64,000 nucleotides of DNA, taken from contig JADLZK010004642.1 of assembly GCA_015847255.1 (NCBI GenBank), forward strand, positions 1 to 64,000. Reading direction: 5' to 3'. The stretch is from Hyparrhenia diplandra. Lineage: Eukaryota > Streptophyta > Magnoliopsida > Poales > Poaceae. The position numbers and the translations under genes were made by a program. Every line of letters starts with the position of its first letter. Positions within the stretch are counted from its first letter, which is position 1. The notes beneath the pieces are model-generated. The model saw nothing but the letters and a program-made list of their open reading frames with translations. It did no database searches and was not told where the DNA came from. Shown here in pieces: positions 24,474 through 34,533 of this stretch.

Positions 24474-25152
24474 CCGCCGCGCGACGCCAGCGGCGGCGGC
24501 GGCGCACGCCACTCCTGATACGATTCCGTTCGTTCTCTGCCCCTTCGGCTTTCCCTCCCCCATCTGCCGCGTGCGTCTGATCGAGCTGTTGCGAGCGAGC
24601 GAACCGGGCGAAATCCTAGCAAATTGCCGCGGTCCCGTGCGCGCCAACCGGCCAGGCTTTCGTCGTCGGCCCGATTCCAACGAAAGGCGAAGGCGGGAGT
24701 AACTGATAACTACTTAGGTGAGTCGATACTGCTTCTCTTTCACTCCTATAATTTTATTAGAAAAATGGCAAGAAGATTAATTTCCTCTCTACTCGAACTT
24801 GTGCTTAGTTTTTATTCACAAGAAGATTCCTTCATTCTTCACTTGGCTTGTACCTACGGCTGCGGTTGGTTACCTGTTCGCCCGTACTCATCCATCCACG
24901 CGTCCGTATCTATGTGTGTTCTTGCAGCGCAAGCCCACCGGAAAGTCGCGGAGAATTTCTCGCCTACAGTTGTCCATTCTGGTGGGTAAGAGTGAGTGAG
25001 ACAGTCAGAGTTGGGAAGCGGCGGGCGTTGAGACGACCCGGCCAGTTAATTCCTGCACGCACGCACGCACGCACGCCGGACGCCCATCATCATCACTTAG
25101 TCGGTGAGAACGAAGTCGAGTCGAGGTGGAGGGAGGGACGACGCCGGCCGGC

Positions 25153-26938
25153 ATGGAGGGTTCCAACTCGCACGGTGGTGGTGGTGGTGGTGGCGGAGGC
25201 GGGACGAGCTCGCCGCCGCCGTTCCTGATCAAGACGTACGAGATGGTGGAGGACCCGGCGACGAACCACGTCGTGTCGTGGGGACCCGGCGGCGCCAGCT
25301 TCGTGGTGTGGAACCCGCCGGACTTCTCGCGGGACCTGCTGCCCAAGTACTTCAAGCACAACAACTTCTCCAGCTTCATCAGGCAGCTCAACACATATGT
25401 GAGTCAGTCGTCGCTCCAATCTCTGTCGCTCTCCAAAATTTGCTGTGATGAGTCATGTTGCTGTTGCGAGTCTATTTTCACCATTTCCTTTCCGTTGTCT
25501 TTTTTTTTTTTTTTAAGAAGACGTGCTTTTTTCTCTCCAGGAAACAGATGAACGGTTTTTTTTCTTTTCCTTGGCAGTTTTTGCATGTTTATTAGTTGGC
25601 ACCAACACGTGCTTCGAGTTTCTCTCAGTGATGGAAACAGAATGTGAACGGTCATGATGTGGCATGGCATTCAATTCAAGATGGTTCATGGTTTTTGCAA
25701 GGAGTCCTGTGTGCTCTGTTTCTAAGTTGAAGAGAAGCCCATGTTTTCCATTCACTTTTTCTGCATGCTCCATTTCTGCTGGGTCATTTGGATGGTTTTG
25801 CCGTGTTTCGAAACTGCTATTGCAAGTCAGCTTGCATCAATTTTCCATGCTTCATCTCAACCATTTTTACTTTCAGGGATTCCGAAAGATCGATCCAGAG
25901 AGATGGGAGTTCGCCAACGACGACTTCATAAGGGGACACACGCACCTTCTCAAGAACATCCACCGGCGCAAACCGGTGCACAGCCACTCGCCGCAGACGC
26001 AAGTGAACGGGCCATTAGCCGAGTCCGAGAGGCGGGAGCTGGAGGACGAGATCAACAGGCTCAAGTACGAGAAGAGCCTGCTGCTGGCCGATCTGCAGAG
26101 GCAGAACCAGCAGCGTTGCGGGATCAACTGGCAGATGCAGGCGCTGGAGAGCAGGCTGGCGCAGATGGAGGAGCGGCAGAGGAACATCGTGGCGTCCCTG
26201 TGTGACATCCTGCAGAGGCACGGGGTTGTTCCGGGCTCCACGACGGCGGCGCTGATGGAGACGATGACGGCGGCGGACCACTTCAGCAAGAAGAGGAGGG
26301 TTCCGAAGATGGGTTTCTTCGTCGACGACGAACCCAAGGTCGAAGAACAGCAGGTGCCGTCGTTCCTGCAGATAGTGGGCGCAGCAGAGTCGACGACACC
26401 ACCAAGCATGTCTCCGATCCGCCTTTTGAATGCTGAGCCGTTTGAGAAGATGGAGCTGGCCTTGGTGTCGCTGGAGAATTTCTTCCAGAGGGCAACCCAA
26501 ACACCAGCTGCTCAAGACATGTACACTTGTGGTGGTGCTGCTGCTGAACCACCCAGCCCTGGTCTGAGTCTTGGTGAGATGCTTTCAGTTTCAGCACCAA
26601 TGGATACCACCAGCATCAATCTGCAGTCATCAGCTTGCCAGAATCCCTTTGCTTCGACCTCAGGACAAGATCAGTCGTCTTCTCCATTGGAAGGAGCAGA
26701 ACCTCCGAGCTACGCCCAGAGCCCGGTGCTGGCAATGGCAGAGATCCATGAATATGCCCGTAGAACTAGGACAGCTGAAGTCGATATGAACTCTGACACG
26801 ACAACAGGCGACACCCTATCACAAGATGAGACCACCAGTGAAACTGATGTGCCGGCCAAGGTGAACGATGTGTTCTGGGAGCGGTTTCTCACAGACGAAG
26901 AGGGTAAAATAGAAGCAAAAGGAAGATGTGAAGGCTGA
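25153..26938 (+). CDS. HSFA4D: Class A4 heat-shock transcription factor
   Basis: Exon 1 (25153-25398) has a glycine-rich start, then FLIKTYEMVEDPATNHVVSW and FSRDLLPKYFKHNNFSSFIR. Exon 2 (from 25877, after TTTCAG) completes the winged-helix DNA-binding domain with GFRKIDPERWEFANDDF. This single intron position within the DBD is diagnostic of plant HSFs. A heptad-repeat oligomerisation region follows (LEDEINRLKYEKSLLLADLQ), then the NLS KKRRVPK and a class-A AHA activation motif (DVFWERFLTDEE, about 26870-26905). HSFs trimerise in the nucleus on heat-shock elements; A4 members are linked to stress and cell-death control. The printed frame stops at 26938. One base fewer in the run at about 26917-26920 opens a frame to 27038 containing VDQITEQMGQL, the nuclear-export motif expected here. 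The symbol follows similarity and inferred rice synteny (HSFA4d/SPL7) and could be another A4 member. Confidence 0.9.
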
Positions 26939-27315
26939 TGTTGATCGCAGCAGTCTTCGTCTCCAGGACAATGTTGATCAGATCACTGAACAGATGGGGC
27001 AGCTTGATTCAGCTGAGAATGCACCTCAGAGTTACTGATATCACAACATCGATCGGTTTGTAAAGCTATAGAGCTGTATATTATAGACTAGCCTAGGCCA
27101 CCTAAGTCTTTTCTAGCATTTCCTACTGTAAAAAGTAAAATTATCTACTGACCCATGTACATTATGTCGATTATGTAGAGCTAGAGGAGCACAGATTCAG
27201 TTTATTTGCAGTCCTTAAGCTCGATCTTCCGTTGCTGTGCTTGTATAAAAAGCTGCCTTTGTATACATGTGACACCTCATATTAAGGACTTCCTCCAAAA
27301 CCTAAATTCACCTTT

Positions 27316-28440
27316 AAAAAAAAAAAAAAAGAACAGGAGGGGCAGAGGAGCCCCTACTGAAATTTATTGCAAAGCAACCAAACTGATTACAAAAGAAGTT
27401 TGACAGGAAGCAAAGGTAAAGAAAATAAGATAAGGTAAGACGACAGGGACTACCTTAAGATAAAAAAAGCAAACAAAGAAAATTAAAGCAACTACACAAG
27501 GTGCTCTAGCCATAGTTCAGTATCAGAGAAGTAGTTTCTTTTGGCTCTCGAGTTGTCCAAAGGAATTTTTTGAAAAGTTCCAAGCATCTCAGGTAATTAA
27601 TCAACAGGTACTCCTCCTCTGAAAACAACATCATTCCTTACTGACCAAATACTCCAGCACATGATGATTTTGATTTCCATGTAGAATCTGACATTCAGTT
27701 GATCTTTGAGGCTTTCAAACCTTTGAAAGGCATCAGGTGTCAGCCCAATCAGCCCCCAACAGTTTCTAGCAAAATCACATTCCATGAAAATGTTACAGGA
27801 AGGAATATGCATTTGTTTTCTTCTCAAAATGTTACGGGCGCTTAGCGGTCCTTGACCACAAGCCAAAAGAAAACCTTATGTTTGTGCTGACATGAGGATT
27901 TCTAAATAATTTTAAAATTGGGTGGGCCTCGGCCAATCCCAACAAATGACGATAAGTCCTTTTGAAAGTGAAGACTGCATTGCCCCAAATGTAGTACCAT
28001 ATGTCAGCATCGTCTAAATGTTGATGGGATTGCATAATATTATTCAACTAATGAAGCTGCCCAAAAGCTTCCCAGAGAGAGGCAAAACAAACAGATCAGT
28101 GTTATCTTGCAAAGACACTACACTATTCAGAGTGAGCAAAAGGTTTTCTGGCAAAGGAAAAGAGCTCAAGAAAGGCCAAATTAAGAGGTTGACCAATCTA
28201 ACAATCCTTCAAAAAAAAAAGGCATGGAGAAGCCATTCCCTTGAATTTGTCATGCAGCTTTAGCATGTCTCTCCACCAGAAGGATTTTTTTTGTATGGTT
28301 AGGAAGTTTACCATTTGCATAATGCTTTTCCCAAACCAAATGCGCCCAAGGAATATCAGCCTTATTGAAGAACTTATGGAAATTCTTTACAAAAAGAGCT
28401 TCATTCTGTGTTTTCAAATCGAGAATCCCAAGGCTCCTTG
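27316..28440 (-). mobile_element. 5'-truncated LINE (L1-type)
   Basis: On the minus strand, decayed frames give LGILDLKTQNEALFVKNFHK (about 28370-28430), DIWYYIWGNAVFTFKRTYRH (about 27940-28000), LSARNILRRKQMHI (about 27810-27840) and FMECDFARNCWGLI (about 27750-27790). These are the RT C-terminus and zf-RVT zinc-knuckle region of plant L1 elements. The 3' UTR ends in the typical GC-rich palindrome (aggggctcctctgcccct) followed, on the minus strand, by a T-rich rather than A-rich tail. Several frameshifts are present. Target duplications were not resolved. Confidence 0.7.
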
Positions 28441-28442
28441 TT

Positions 28443-28536
28443 TTTGTTTGTGAGATATAAAAATAAAAAATTTCAAGCCAAAAAAGTTGTCAAATGATTC
28501 GTTAGAAATTTGTTATTTTTATATCTCACAAACAAA
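28443..28536. repeat. Near-perfect hairpin (24-bp arms, about 94 bp overall)
   Basis: The arm at 28443-28466 (tttgtttgtgagatat...) is the exact reverse complement of 28513-28536. The pairing continues inward with few mismatches (aaatttc / gaaattt). It abuts the truncated end of the LINE. It has the form of a small foldback repeat and could be part of a larger unknown MITE. Confidence 0.7.
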
Positions 28537-29020
28537 GTCGAGTTTGGACAAGATATTTTTTATAAGGTTGTGCATCATCATGTCATCTACATGTGTGATT
28601 TTTTTTTATGAACTTATACAACTTTTTGACATGATTTATATGGGTTTTTACAAAATGTGGTTTGCATGTTTCCATTCATCTCAGATTTTTTTTTTAGCAA
28701 ATTCCATTCATCTCAGATGCGCAAAGTTTTTTTTTTTTTTTTTTTTTATCAAATCTCAGATGCGCAAAGTTGGGTCATCCTTCGTATGAAAAAGAAAAGA
28801 GACCCGATAAAAAAAATAGAGAGAGAAAAGAGATCGTATGGGCTTTCATTTAGTGGCCCATCTAAGAAAGCCCACGCACCGCCGCTCCCTAGCACTAAGG
28901 CACACACAGCCTGATGGCCGCCGCCGCCGTTTCTCATCTTCCTCGCAGCGCCGGCGATCTTTTCTGCTCCCCCCCCCACTCGCGCTCGGCATGAAGGCAC
29001 TCGCGCTCGGCATGAAGGCG

Positions 29021-30193
29021 ATGGAGGCGGCGCTGAGGCTCGGGCTCTCAGCGACGGCGGGGCAGTCCCAGGCTCGGCGGCTCCTCCTCCCGCCTCTCGC
29101 CAGTCGCCTCGCGACCTCGCCTCCGTCCTCAGCACACCGACCGGCGACCCTGCGTACGCACCTCCCTCTCCCCTCCCGCCTCCGCTGGACTGTCGATGGC
29201 GCACGGCCCCTGCGGTCCACTGCTCCACCAAAGGAGCGCTTATGCCCTATAGCGAAGCGCTACCCGTCCAGCTCGCTGAATCGTGCGCTTAGTGCCGCTT
29301 TTCGGAACCCTGTTGCTGTGTCCAATTCATGCTTTGCAAGTCTTTTTTTTTAAAAAATGCAGTGGGCAATAGAATCTGCTCCTCATTGCTCTGTGCTCGG
29401 TTGCTACTACCTGCTTTCACAAAGCGCTAAAAAAAAAAAAATAAACAACGACTTTCTAGGTGTGACTTGGGAGCACAAATGTCTATTTGTTGTTACTGCT
29501 TCATCCTTGTGTGTACCTGTACCATAACTGTTTTACAATTTTGAAAAGCATATTAGGTAAGCACTGAACTGGAAACTCATATCATTGCAAGATTCTTTGC
29601 TTTCACCAAGCGCTAAAACAAAACCATCCTTGAGTGTACCTGCACCATAGCTGTTTTACAATTTTGAAAAGCATATTAGCTAAGCACTGAACTGGAAACT
29701 CATATCATTGCAGGATTCTCATTTCCTCCACCAAGCAACTGCGGGGTTAAGGTCCCTCGTAACAGTTACTGGAGCGGGCAGTACTACAACAGAACCCCAG
29801 GACCAACAGGATTCCGTAACAACTGCCCCGCCGGCTTCAGTTCCGACATCGGAGTCCAGCTTCAAAGTCAGGGACACCTCGAACCTGAAGATCTCACCCA
29901 GGCATGACCTCGCCATGATCTTTACATGCAAGGTGTGTGAGACCAGATCGATGAAGATGGCCAGCAAGGACTCGTACGAGAATGGAGTTGTGGTTGTGCG
30001 CTGTGGTGGCTGCAACAACCTCCACCTCATAGCAGACAGGCTTGGCTGGTTCGGGGAGCCAGGGAGCATCGAGGATTTCCTAGCGATGCAAGGAGAGGAG
30101 GTGAAGAAAGGTTCAACGGATACTCTCAACTTTACTTTGGACGACTTGGCTGGGTCTCAGGTCAGTTCTAAGGAGCCTTCTGAACAAAGTTAG
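29021..30193 (+). CDS. DNL-type zinc-finger protein (Hsp70-escort/Zim17-like)
   Basis: Exon 1 (29021 to about 29153; an in-frame ATG also at 28991) encodes an acid-free, Arg/Ser-rich start (MEAALRLGLSATAGQSQARR) typical of an organellar transit peptide. Exon 2 starts at 29714 after CATTGCAG and carries the DNL zinc finger: FTCKVCETRSMK, then VVVVRCGGCNNLHLIADRLG with WF following, including both CxxC zinc pairs and the DxLGWF signature. This family (Tim15/Zim17/Hep) keeps organellar Hsp70 soluble and active. The family is usually 150-220 residues long, which fits. The donor CTGC|GTACGC at 29153/29154 does not join exon 2 in phase (off by one), so the true donor differs or a base is wrong. The intron 3' region is tandemly duplicated. 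Confidence 0.8.
29511..29745. repeat. 123-bp tandem duplication containing an intron 3' splice site
   Basis: Units starting at 29511 and 29634 share long identical tracts (ttacaattttgaaaagcata, actggaaactcatatcattg). The second ends in the functional acceptor ATTGCAG|GATTCT. The first reads ATTGCAAGATTCT, a changed acceptor. A partial third unit (gctttcacaaagcgctaaaa, about 29413) precedes them. Confidence 0.75.
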
Positions 30194-30776
30194 TCTTGTT
30201 GAAATGATAGGGTTTGGTCTAGTAAGTACCTGTAGAAGCCTCTCTTTAATAATAGAGATGCACAGCTGATCTGCGTGTTCAAGAAAAAAAATGGTACATG
30301 TAGAAGCCTACCTTATATTGCCACAGTACAGTAGGAGTGCTCAACTTCATGGCTTCTCATGTGTAGCTCTCAAAAGTCCATCAAATACGTGTTGTTGTGA
30401 TTCTGTTGCAGTGTAGCTTTTTTATACCAAAAATTGAATATGGTGAATCTCTTGTGAACTACCCACATTCTGATTTTGTACTCAGATGTGTATCAGCATT
30501 CATGTATTGAGTGGTTAAATATGCTCTTATTATAAGCTTACAGATGTTCTCCTGTAACTTGAACTCGTGCTGAAAGTAAGAAAACTGTTTTTCAAGTGAG
30601 GAGCTACAAATTTCATAAATTAGTTGTCTTACTCATACATACACTGAATTTGCATATCAAATTTACATTGGTGGTAAGCAAGTGAACCCTGATCTTTGAA
30701 CCCTGAAAACGAAAAAAAAAATGCCTCTGTAATTTAGGGCATCCCTGACAGTTGCTTGCTATTGAAGAATCTTTTC
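30194..30776. other. 3' flank of the DNL gene and decayed SnRK1 downstream sequence
   Basis: AT-rich. The first part is the likely 3' UTR and terminator of the DNL-finger gene. I see no trace of the last two exons (KA1 domain) that the intact SnRK1 paralogue has at the corresponding place. Confidence 0.4.
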
Positions 30777-32886
30777 TCAAGCCAGACCCTGGAGATTCTG
30801 GGATGTATTTGGTTGGTTTATGTGACCAGTTCGCCTCGCCTCTCTTGGCAAGGCCAAGCTTGCCAGCTGTGGAAAGCGGTTTCGGGTCACTTGGGTTGAC
30901 GACGGAAAGTCTGGAAAGCGCAAGAACTGAGACTTTTTGAAACGAAGAACCGAGACTTGAAGCAAACCAACCAAACGGTGTATATTGATGCCCAGCCAGC
31001 AAGGCAGAGCGAGGCATCCAAATGTGTCCTCTGTAAACACATATTGCCGAAGTTGTGTTTCAGCGATTACTTGAGAGAAAGATGAATCCTAGAAATCATA
31101 TAAAGCAAGACAGAAAATTAGCAAGAAATTTATAGCATCACAAGTACTGAACAACTTGCAATCAACATCTTGATATACAAGAGAGAAGAAAATCACACTC
31201 ACCATAGATTCTTGAAATCCAAGATAACCAATGGTTGTACGAAGCCTATCATCCAAGAGTAAATAATAGGCAACTGTTGCCTGCACAGCCAAAGTGTCAT
31301 GATACCATAGAACACGACCAAACGAAACAGAGTAAAGCAGATACCTCATTCTCCAATCTGTTATGCAGAGATTCAATTAGCTGATTCTTGTCAAAACCCA
31401 TACTAAGAACATCATTAAAAGTTTCCTCGTTGAGCTACAAAAATCAAAACAATGCCAAATCATTTGCTGAAGTAGAAAAGGCAGAATAAACATTGGCCGA
31501 AGGAAACAAATACGAATCGCCAAGTTGATACACCGACAATATCATCAGTATACCTTTTTAACTTGCTGTGCAGTGTCTGTAGGTGGCACAGCCAAATAGC
31601 GTGGAAGCTTAATCTTGAACCACACATGTTCACGTATTTCACCTATTGTAATCCTTTTCATCGGATCAGCAACCAGCATTCTGGGAATCAAGTCACTCGC
31701 TGAAGGTGACAAATGACTAGGAAGGGTATATATTCCACCCTGCAATTAGATATAAGAATTTACTGAGCATATTAAAATAAAATATAAAGGAGTCCTTTTT
31801 TTTTTCAGGTAAATCACTGAGGCAATAGCTCACCTTTATTTTCTTGAAAAGGTTTGGAATATTCTCATCATCAAAAGGGAGAGTACCACAAAGAAGAGCA
31901 TAAAGAATAACACCACAGCTCCAGACATCAACTTCAGGACCAACATATGGTTTACCAGATATGACCTAAGAAAAGAAGGATCGTGTCATAGCAAGTTATA
32001 TAGGTAATTAGGTAAATGCAACCATGAAGAATGCTAATTGTAAATTTTGCTAGATGTATACCTCAGGTGCTGCATAATTCGAGCTACCACAACTCGTCTT
32101 GAGAAAGTGACCATCACACATAAAATTACTTGAGCTAAAATTATCAATCTTAACATTGCATCTAAAATCCAAAAGAATATTCTCTAGCTTTAAATCACAG
32201 TTAACAACCATCTTCCTATGGCAATATTCAACACCAGATATGATCTGCATAAAAAGTCAATAAGAAGAAAATTATCAAACTAAGCTCAATGAACGAAATA
32301 AACACAAATAATCAAAAAATTTTTTGCAGATATGACAGAAGCATGACGGTTAATAGATTTCAAATATCCATCAGCTCGCCAAAACAGTTTATGCCAACCA
32401 CATACAGTTCGAACGAGGGTTTACAATCAAAGTGCAATAAAAATCCACCTGCTGAAAAAAACAGCGTGCTTCTTCTTCGTGTAGTCTTCCCTTCTCAACA
32501 ATGTAATCAAACAACTCTCCAGATTTAACATACTCCATAACCATATAAATATCAGCAGGTGTATCTATCACCTCATAAAGGCGTACGATATGAGGATGCA
32601 TCAATAATCTCAGCATCTTGATTTCTCTCTTCACTGCAGGTATGTAATAACTAATAAGAGAGAATTAAGTTGAGTACTTCATCAGAGGAAGAAGGAATAA
32701 GCACTGACCTTTCTCTTCCATTTCCATGCTTGTGATCCTCCTGCGACTGATGATCTTAATTGCCACCTCATGGCCAGTCAATATATGTTTCGCGATCTTC
32801 ACTTTACTACCGAACGACCCAATTCTCAGGGTTCTGCCAATTCGGTAACCACTCAAAGGGTTGGCATCTCTTCCAGCTCCCTCCAT
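30777..32886 (-). pseudogene. Degenerate tandem copy of SnRK1 alpha kinase (pseudokinase, truncated)
   Basis: Exons 32709-32886, 32449-32633, 32062-32244, 31834-31965, 31554-31739, 31345-31434, 31203-31280 and 31088-30777 join in phase to about 447 codons without a frameshift. Compared with the intact neighbour, the P-loop reads LRIGSFGSKV (first Gly to Arg, one codon inserted). The catalytic loop VVHRDLKPEN is VVNCDLKLEN, and IADFGLSN is IDNFSSSN, so the metal-binding DFG Asp is lost. The VAIK lysine, activation-loop KTSCGS and APE are kept, as is the UBA-like exon (FNDVLSMGFDKNQLIES). Exon 8 runs into a 229-bp MITE that supplies the stop. The regulatory KA1 exons are missing. If expressed, it would be a catalytically dead, C-terminally altered SnRK1 alpha. 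Expression is unknown. Confidence 0.8.
30801..31029. mobile_element. 229-bp MITE inserted in exon 8 of the SnRK1 copy
   Basis: The termini are GGATGTATTTGG and (reverse complement of the other end) GGACACATTTGG. TCTG flanks both sides (30797-30800, 31030-31033). The intact paralogue has the unoccupied sequence gattctgtaaac at the same place, so insertion is demonstrated. The superfamily is uncertain: the TIR looks hAT-like, but hAT elements make 8-bp duplications. Confidence 0.75.
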
Positions 32887-33540
32887 CGTGCACCTGAATC
32901 ACAACCAAAGCATATCATACTAGTTTGAGGGCAAAGGAAAAAGGGTAGAAATTAAGCTAAACCCATGCCAACTCGTGAGCATGAAAACCTACTTAATGCA
33001 CTGAGCCACTGATGATATTCGAAAGTTGGATTTAGACGATCGAAATAAGTAATACTCCGATTCAGGCTAAGCAAGCACAGACACACACCGACACACAGCA
33101 CGCCTCAATTTGCTCCGCGGAGAGGCGGGGAAGGCGAACCAGAATCCTGTTGCCCAATTCCTCAAGCTATGTTTCAGGCACTATTCGGCTTGAACCTGTA
33201 GAAAACGAAGCGAAAGCGCTCAACCCCAAAATCCCCCCCCCTGCACGCGCACACCGCACAACCGACCGCTAGCGCGCCATCCCACGTCGAGCTTACCTCG
33301 CAGCAGGGGAGAAGCGGCGAGCTGGGTCCCGCCCGCTGGAACAGGCAGCGGCGGAGGCGGAGGCGCAGTTCGCGGCAGATACGAGGCCGGCTCGGGCCCG
33401 GACGCACGGGAGGCCGGCCGGGAAAGGGAAGGGACGGTTTGTCGTTTCGCGTGGGATTGGTAATGCCGGCGCCCGGCGGCAATAATTTGGCAGGTCGATC
33501 TCTCGGTTGTGTCCCATCTCATGCTTACGTGACGTGCACT
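32887..33540 (-). promoter_or_regulatory. Duplicated 5' UTR intron and promoter of the SnRK1 copy
   Basis: Reading on the minus strand, a leader exon ends at CTGCGAG|GTAAGC (about 33297). The acceptor GTGATTCAG lies just upstream of the ATG at 32886. Blocks such as caataatttggcaggt and gatctctcg recur upstream of the intact gene (about 39090-39115), showing that promoter and leader were duplicated together with the coding region. Confidence 0.55.
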
Positions 33541-34533
33541 GCTGACTACAGCTACAGCTTGCCTGACCGCCTGGAACGGAACAAGAGGCGGCGGCGCATG
33601 GGGTGTTCGAGTGACCGCCTGAAAGAACCCGGCCAGGGACTCGAGTGGAGATCACCCTCCGCCACCACGAGCGAGTACCCTACCGACGACGGAAAGGGTG
33701 CGGCCGAGAGAGGCTGTTCGCCTGTTCCTTCGTCTCGCATCCTTGCGGCCTCGATTACGGGCTGCGGATGGGAGAATGGAGCCGAGCGCCCGAGCCGACG
33801 AGTGAGAGACGGCGAAACCGCGAGAGGAAGAGACCGTCGCGGTCGCGGACTCGCTGTGTCTGCAACCGTTACGTCAACTCTGTAGTTATAATAACTAGTA
33901 AAACAGTATTCTTATCTGATGAATGTGCACTTCCTGTGACATCTAATTACAATCTAATTCCCGGTAAGTCAACGTTTTCAAGAAGCAATTATATATTAAA
34001 ATATAAAAATACGGGCTTTAAGTAATTAGTATCATTGAAAAGATCTTTTTCTAGTTTTTTTTTAATAAATTTATATGGAATACAAACCTACCAAAGTTGA
34101 GAAAGACCCCAAAACGACGTCTAATAAGGGACGGAGGGAGTAATTACTATCTCTAATGTTCCGTCAGAGTTGACACTGCTATGTCAACGGGCCACTTCCG
34201 TTTCAATTTTTCAATGCGACATTTCTCAGTCTGGGTATCATACTAGCAAGATCACATTATAAAAGGATAACATGTCCAAGGACTAAAGAAAGGCCAAAAA
34301 TTTTCCGTATCATCTAATTGAGGAAGAGTGCCTGGGGCTCGCCTGTGGCCTCTTGTTTAGGACCTTAGGTGACAACCGTCTAGACAAACCAGGACATGCC
34401 TCTAATGTCTAGATACACCAGAAAACACAATCTACTAGAGGATTATATGTGGTCGTTATGTACATCCCAAATGTAACTTTAAACTCCATTTGGTGCATCA
34501 AGGATTGTGCTTGGGAAGCCAATCGTGTCAGGC
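33541..34533. other. Spacer between SnRK1 copies, with a Stowaway-type end
   Basis: The segment near 34020-34141 ends in gacgtctaataagggacggagggagta, the right terminus of a Stowaway-type MITE; a matching left end is not visible. The rest is unassigned. A GC-rich run (33550-33870) lies upstream of the pseudokinase copy's leader. Confidence 0.35.

Noticed and set aside
25873..26515. 178- and 166-codon ORFs on the minus strand
   Set aside because: Antisense of HSFA4 exon 2.
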